This document shows positions 58,852-64,000 of a DNA stretch of 64,000 bases, in pieces (the stretch's first letter is position 1; each line of letters starts with the position of its first letter). Source of the stretch: Lytechinus variegatus (lineage: Eukaryota; Echinodermata; Echinoidea; Temnopleuroida; Toxopneustidae); the NCBI RefSeq assembly GCF_018143015.1, contig NC_054747.1, forward strand, positions 31,428,733-31,492,732, read 5' to 3'. The position numbers were made by a program, and so were the translations under genes. The notes under the pieces are model-generated. The model was not told the DNA's origin, searched no databases, and saw only the letters and a list, made by a program, of their open reading frames with translations.

Positions 58852-61800
58852 TGGTTATTTATTTATTTATTATTTATTTATGTTTTCTTTATAAAAAGCA
58901 GGGTAGTCCCATTCAAGCCAGAGGCCTGCTTTACAAGGGAGCCCTGCTGTCAATCACAATTTGAACATTATACAATAACAATTATAACACACAAGATTAA
59001 AATATACAATACAAAAATGATATATATACATAATAAATAAATAACAATAAGAGGGGGGGGGGGGTAAGGCCTATACACTCTATGACAAACAGTAGAAAAG
59101 TTAGCTTGCTTGGAATTTACGGACGTTTCGTTTAAAAGTAGGAAGTGAAACAGAGCACTTAATTGGTACTGGTAATGAGTTAAAAAGTTTGGCTGCTATC
59201 TAGGAGAATGACTGTTTTTTAAACTCGGTTCTTGGTTTTGCGAGATACAATTGTTGTGATGAGATTGATCTAGTAAGATAATAATTAGGTCTCAGAGGCA
59301 TTGTTTGCAATAAATATCTAGGAGCAAGACCGTTTAAAGTTTTATACATAAGTATTTGGTAATTATCATGATTATAATCCACCCTTTTCTTGACAGATTG
59401 TAACTTCAGAGAGCGTAACATATTCTGGACTGGGGTATAGTAGTCTGCATCTAATACCAAACGACAATATTTGTTTTGACACTTGTGAAGTCGCTGCAAA
59501 TCTTTCACTTTTAATGTTCCCCAAACAGTTGAACAGTAGTCGATATGAGGAAGGATTAAAGAAAAATACAAATGGGCGAGTACGTCTTTTGTCAGACAGT
59601 GCCTGATTCTCCGCATGCATATTATAGAATTCATGATCTTTTTAATAATGGAATTGATGTGAAAAGACCAGTCCAGAATATGACTGAAAGTGACACCCAG
59701 ATATTTAAACTGAGTTACATTTTCTATGGATTTACTATTCATGTATATCTGCATCTTGACTGGGTGTACCTTCCCCCGACTTGAAAATAACATAACTTTC
59801 GTTTTATCTGTATTAACAACCAAACCATTTTCTTTTAGCCATTTACTTAGAACATAAACATCACTTTGCAACTGTGTTTGAACAGCTTTAACTCCAAATC
59901 CAGAAGAAAATATTGCAGTATCATCTGCATACAGAGAAATATTAGTATTGGAATGCATAGTTAAATTACTAATGTCATTAATGTACATACAAAACAGTAG
60001 AGGGCCCAAAATTGAACCTTGCGGTACCCCTGAACGAACAGGCAGAAAATCGCTAGTAGTACCCTTATAGGACACACATTGCTTTCTTCTAATTAAGTAT
60101 GATTCAAACCATGTTAACTCTAAATTTCTTATGCCAAAATAATATAATTTCTTGATAAGGATATCGTGAGGGATAATATCAAAGGCCTTTCTAAAGTCCA
60201 AAAACAGAGCACATATTACTCGGCCTTTGTCAAGGTTATCGTATAACATATCAGTAAACTCTGTTAGGCACGTCGAGGTGGAATGTTTACTTCTAAACCC
60301 TGACTGCCGATGAGACATCAATTCTTCGTGGTGAAGATATTCAATTAATTGAGAGTGGACCGCTCTTTCTAAAATTTTGGAAACGATCGAGAGAAGGGAA
60401 ATAGGGCGAAAATGGTTGAGTTCGTTAGCAGTCTTTGTTTTGGGGATAGGGACTACTTTAGCCAACTTAAAATCATTGGGAACTTGTCCAGATTGTATTG
60501 ACTGATTGAAAATGCGCACAAGAGGAATGGCAACCGAATGTGCGCTGAGTTTCAACAATCTCGGATGGACGTCGTCAAGGCCTACAGATTTTGTACAATT
60601 GATGTTATTCAATTCCTTTCTTACAAAGTCAACGGTTTTCTCTCTAAAAGTAAAGCTTGAATGTACTTCACGAAGCCTTTTGATAGCGTCATCACTCTTG
60701 TCTTTTATTTCGCTCGGGTCTTTACCATGAATCGATTCAAAAACTTTGCTAAACATTGTGTTGAACTCTGTTGCTATTTTAAAAGGATCCGATTCAATAG
60801 CACCGTCAATGACCAAATGATCGAGAGCCTTCGCTCGAGTTGTTGTTAGGCAACAACCCTTTAACAATATCCCAGGTTTCTTTCATATCACTGGTTCCCT
60901 CTATCTTACTACGATAATATGACCTTTTCAGTTTTTTGTTGAGAGTATTAGTTTTGTTTCTGAGTGAAATATATTTCTCCCACATAGCAGTACTTTCATA
61001 TTCATTTTTATTTCTATCATATTTCATCTTATAGAACTGCCTTTTACAGTAGTCTCTGTCTCTTGCTAGTTGTTTATAAGCCGACGTAATCCAAGGAGAT
61101 CCTTTGATTTTTTTACACACTGATACATACGGTGCATGTTTGTTTGAAAGTTCAACAAAAGCTTTTTTGAATTTGTTCCACATGACGTCAACATCAGTTT
61201 CATTCATAAAACAATCATTCCAATCGATACTTTCAACATCACTAAGAAATGCATTTTCATTGAAAAACTTGAAAGATCGGAAGCGTGAGATCTGAGGAGG
61301 TGATCTCTGTGTTTTCAATTTTGTAACAACATAGATTAAGGAATGGTCACTAAACCCAATAGACTGCACACCTGAATATAGCTCACCTAATGAGTTTGAA
61401 ACATAAATCAGATCTATGAGGCTTTTACTAAAAGGGGTCACACGAGTTGGGTCTTTGATAAGTTGTTTTAAACCTAGTGATTGACTAATTTCTATTAATT
61501 TGTTTGATAGTGAGTTAACTGTGAGCATGTTGCAGTTAAAGTCGCCTAGTAATATCATTCTATCTGAGAATGAAAATACTTGATCAAGATTGTTATCTAA
61601 TTCATCAAAGAAAGATGTGGTGGAATTTGGTTTTCGATAAATAATGCCCACATACAAACTGGCTTCATTTTTAGGCTTTAGTTCAATCCAGATCAATTCT
61701 AAATTTTCACTTTCAAGATCGTGCCTCCTAATATAAGGTACACCCTGTTGAATATAACAGCAGACTCCGCCCCCTAAACAACCTCTGCGGATGTCTTTTC

Positions 61801-61890
61801 TCTCCAAATAATAACCTTCAATATAGCATTCATTGCTGCCAATAGTCTCATCTAACCAGGTTTCAGATAAATTATTAAAGGTCTAAAAAG
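58852..61890 (-). mobile_element. LINE copy D (CR1/Jockey-like), endonuclease plus reverse transcriptase
   Basis: The endonuclease part starts at LSETWLDETIGSNECY near 61870, with GGGVCCYIQQG, IIYRKPNSTTSFFDEL, ILLGDFNCNML and FSDHSLIYV. The reading then changes frame near 60840, and the reverse transcriptase follows with FRPISLLSIVSKILERAVHS, FLDFRKAFDIIPH, SGVPQGSILGPLLF, SLYADDTAIF. A stop at 59202-59200 precedes IAAKLFNSLPVPIKC, which continues the C-terminus. Thus about two breaks in an otherwise readable ORF2. The 5' end is cut inside the endonuclease. The 3' end has the same GCAGGG...CCCTGC stem and (AAAT)n tail as copy C. Confidence 0.9.
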
Positions 61891-61919
61891 GTCTAAAACC
61901 TTGCGCACATAATACTTAA

Positions 61920-62526
61920 AGGACAAGTCCACCCCGGCCCAACAAAAACTTGATTTGAATGAAAAGAGAAAAATTCAACAAGCATAACAGTGAAAATTTC
62001 ATCAAAATCGGATGTAAAATAAGAAGGTTATGGCATTTTAAAGTTTCGCTTATTTTCAACAAAATAGTTATATGAACGAGCCAGTTACATCCAAATGAGA
62101 GAGTTGATGACATCACTCACTCACTATTTCTTTTGTATTTTATTATATGAAATATGAAATATTTTTATTTTCTCGTCATTGTCATGTGAAATGAAGTTTC
62201 ATTCCTCCCTGAACACGTGGAATTCCATTATTTTAACATTTTGTGCTTCAGGCAAGGAGGTACTAATCGTCAAATTCGTAAAAATTGAAATATTGTATAA
62301 TTCAAACAATAAAAAACAAAAGAAATAGTGAGTGAGTGATATCATCGACTCTCTCATTTGGATGTAACTGGCTCGTTCATATAACTATTTTGTTGAAAAT
62401 AAGTGAAACTTTGAAATGTCATAACTTTCTTATTTTACATCCGATTTTGATGAAATTTCAGCATTGTGCTTGTCCGACTTTTCTCTACTGATTCAAATCA
62501 ACATTTTTCTGAGGTGGACTTGACCT
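61920..62526. mobile_element. TTAA hairpin MITE, family T, inside an endonuclease frame
   Basis: TTAA is at 61916-61919 and 62527-62530. Ends AGGACAAGTCCACCCCGG and CTGAGGTGGACTTGACCT. Across the site the LINE frame reads HSSTGDF then LSIMCARF once the element and one TTAA are removed. About 607 bp, palindromic along its whole length. Confidence 0.88.
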
Positions 62527-62530
62527 TTAA

Positions 62531-63025
62531 AAAATCACCTGTTGAAGAATGAGATGAATATTTCAGTATGTCAAAATTAAAGTCACCAAGAAAATAACAA
62601 AGTTTGTTTTCTTTCGATATTGAAGTAACGCAATTTTCTAGCAGGGAATTGAAAACTGATCCACCTGAGTTAGGAGCTTTATAGACGACACCTTTCACAA
62701 TATTCATCCCATTCTTCCGATGCACTTCAATAAACAATGTGTCAATACAATCATTAGAAAAAGACAAATCCGTTCTTTCATGGTAAGCAATCGTTGAATC
62801 AATGTAAATACATACACCCCCTCCTCTTCTATTATCACGTGATTTACGAATAAGAGAGTAACCTGTCATATTATAAAACGACGACACGTTTGTCGAATTA
62901 AACCATGTTTCTGTGATTGCATAAACTTGAGATAACATATATTTGAATATTTTGCAACAAGGCAAAGAACATTGAAAACGTGTTTTCATATTGGTCTTTA
63001 GAAAACTTGTTATTAAATGTGTCAC
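62531..63025 (-). mobile_element. LINE copy E, endonuclease fragment
   Basis: AP-type endonuclease pieces in order: ITETWFNSTNVSSFYNMTGY, RGGGVCIYID, GVVYKAPNSGGSVFNSLLEN, CYFLGDFNFDILKYS. It continues past the MITE only to about 61895, where copy D begins. The domain repeats the one in copy D, so it is a separate LINE. Confidence 0.85.
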
Positions 63026-64000
63026 TGAAATAATTACATGGGTGATTATATGGATAATAGGGGTGAGATAGGACTTAAGTGGAAGAAGTAGGTCGATGGA
63101 TAAGGGTCATCAGAACATTTATCCCCCTCCCTAGCTCTCCCGCCCTCCCGTCCTGCTGAGAGACTGATTGCTATAATAATTGTTATACGTACGCGTTAAG
63201 TCCAGAGCAGAATTTTGATTTAATTCTGAATTAATTGGGGCATCAACTTTTTCCTGTCAATCATTTAATCAACAATTTATCAATAAATCAACTCATCAAT
63301 GTGCAATGTGATCAATCAAACATTTTTTTTTTCAATAAATTGTTTCATAAATCATCATAATCGGTCAATTTCTTGGTAATCATTCAATAAAAAAAATGAC
63401 CATCAGCCACCGGTCACTTGGCAGTAGTTAAGTTTTGAATAGGCTACAATCCAGGAAGTAAGACAGAGAGAGAGAGAGAGCCGGGAAAATGGAGGTGGAG
63501 GGGGGGGGGTACATATGACTTTTAACTTGTAAAATGAATAAAAGAAGAGGAATGCCCTTTTAACCATGCAGGTCTTACAATATCTCGCTCTCTTGCTTAT
63601 AACAGGTTACTCTAACTCTCACGACCACACTGCTGAGGTCCACAAGATGAATATGCTACACTAAAAGTACAATTACTGTTCACCCATGCATCAAATTTTA
63701 ATTTAGTAACTCATGAAATTTGCCTCAGAAACCAAAACTTTTCTTACTCATTAATTTAGCACAACACCCTTAGCTTTGCAAGTTCCAAAGGACTAACCAC
63801 TAAAAAAAACCTGTAAGGCTAATTACTGCATGTGCCCACCCTAGCCGAGCTTAGCTCTCAGATAGAGAGAAGGGGGGGGGGGTAGAGATGGAGGGAGGGG
63901 TTGCTAAATGTTCTGTTGACCTTTATCCCACCAACGTACTTCACTTAATTAAGTCCTATATCTTACCCCCTATTCTCCTGACTCTCGTGAACACATTGCT
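63026..64000. other. Terminal stretch without recognisable gene
   Basis: AT-rich, with short (GA)n and G-run tracts near 63460-63510 and 63870-63900. The LINE E 5' region may extend a little into it. Nothing else is supportable. Confidence 0.5.

Overview
This window is eukaryotic and intron-rich. It looks like animal DNA, most likely an echinoderm and probably a sea urchin; this is an inference from repeat types that resemble sea urchin repeats (hairpin MITEs, a tRNA-derived SINE with an (ATT)n tail, GCTCGCGC-type motifs), not from a database match. The host content is three paralogous multi-exon genes for PR/SET-domain C2H2 zinc-finger proteins (PRDM family). Everything else is introns, intergenic DNA and mobile elements.

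Region 1-38 kb, gene cluster. Gene A (+, 1640-8714, 781 aa, five coding exons), gene B (+, 14632-19309, 901 aa, four coding exons) and gene C (-, 35795-32146, 902 aa, four coding exons). I derived the exon joins from GT/AG sites and reading phase, and all three give one open frame. Each protein has a Gln/His/Pro-rich N-terminus, a PR domain that by eye is closest to the PRDM9/PRDM7 type (FGP[YF].G, Y[IV]DG..., NWM, EEEQN..A[FY]Q, PG.EL.VFY..EY), one zinc finger directly after it, four more fingers, a linker holding a conserved DMLGK..YY signature, and seven more fingers: 12 in all. B and C converge on each other and share a 176-nt stretch of the PR exon that differs at only three synonymous sites, while the rest of the genes is clearly more diverged. 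That pattern suggests local gene conversion. These proteins are presumably nuclear DNA-binding regulators or histone methyltransferases; target genes and activity cannot be read from sequence.

Region 19-32 kb, between B and C: dispersed repeats only. There are TTAA-flanked hairpin MITEs, TIR MITEs, a 61-bp minisatellite with seven units, a tRNA-derived SINE, and long purine, GAT and pyrimidine tracts.

Region 38-64 kb: repeat-dominated, no convincing host gene. It holds two blocks of DNA carrying the GCTCGCGCTTCGCGCTCGC motif in opposite orientation, Tc1/mariner-like MITEs, a second tRNA-like SINE, and five non-LTR retrotransposon (LINE) pieces all on the minus strand. The most striking structure is at 48.7-54.3 kb: a LINE split by a second LINE, itself split by a long-TIR foldback element (9-bp target duplication), which holds a TTAA hairpin MITE, which holds an element with 8-bp target duplications. 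Several insertions can be proven from inside the window because the interrupted host element reads through once the insert and one target copy are removed.
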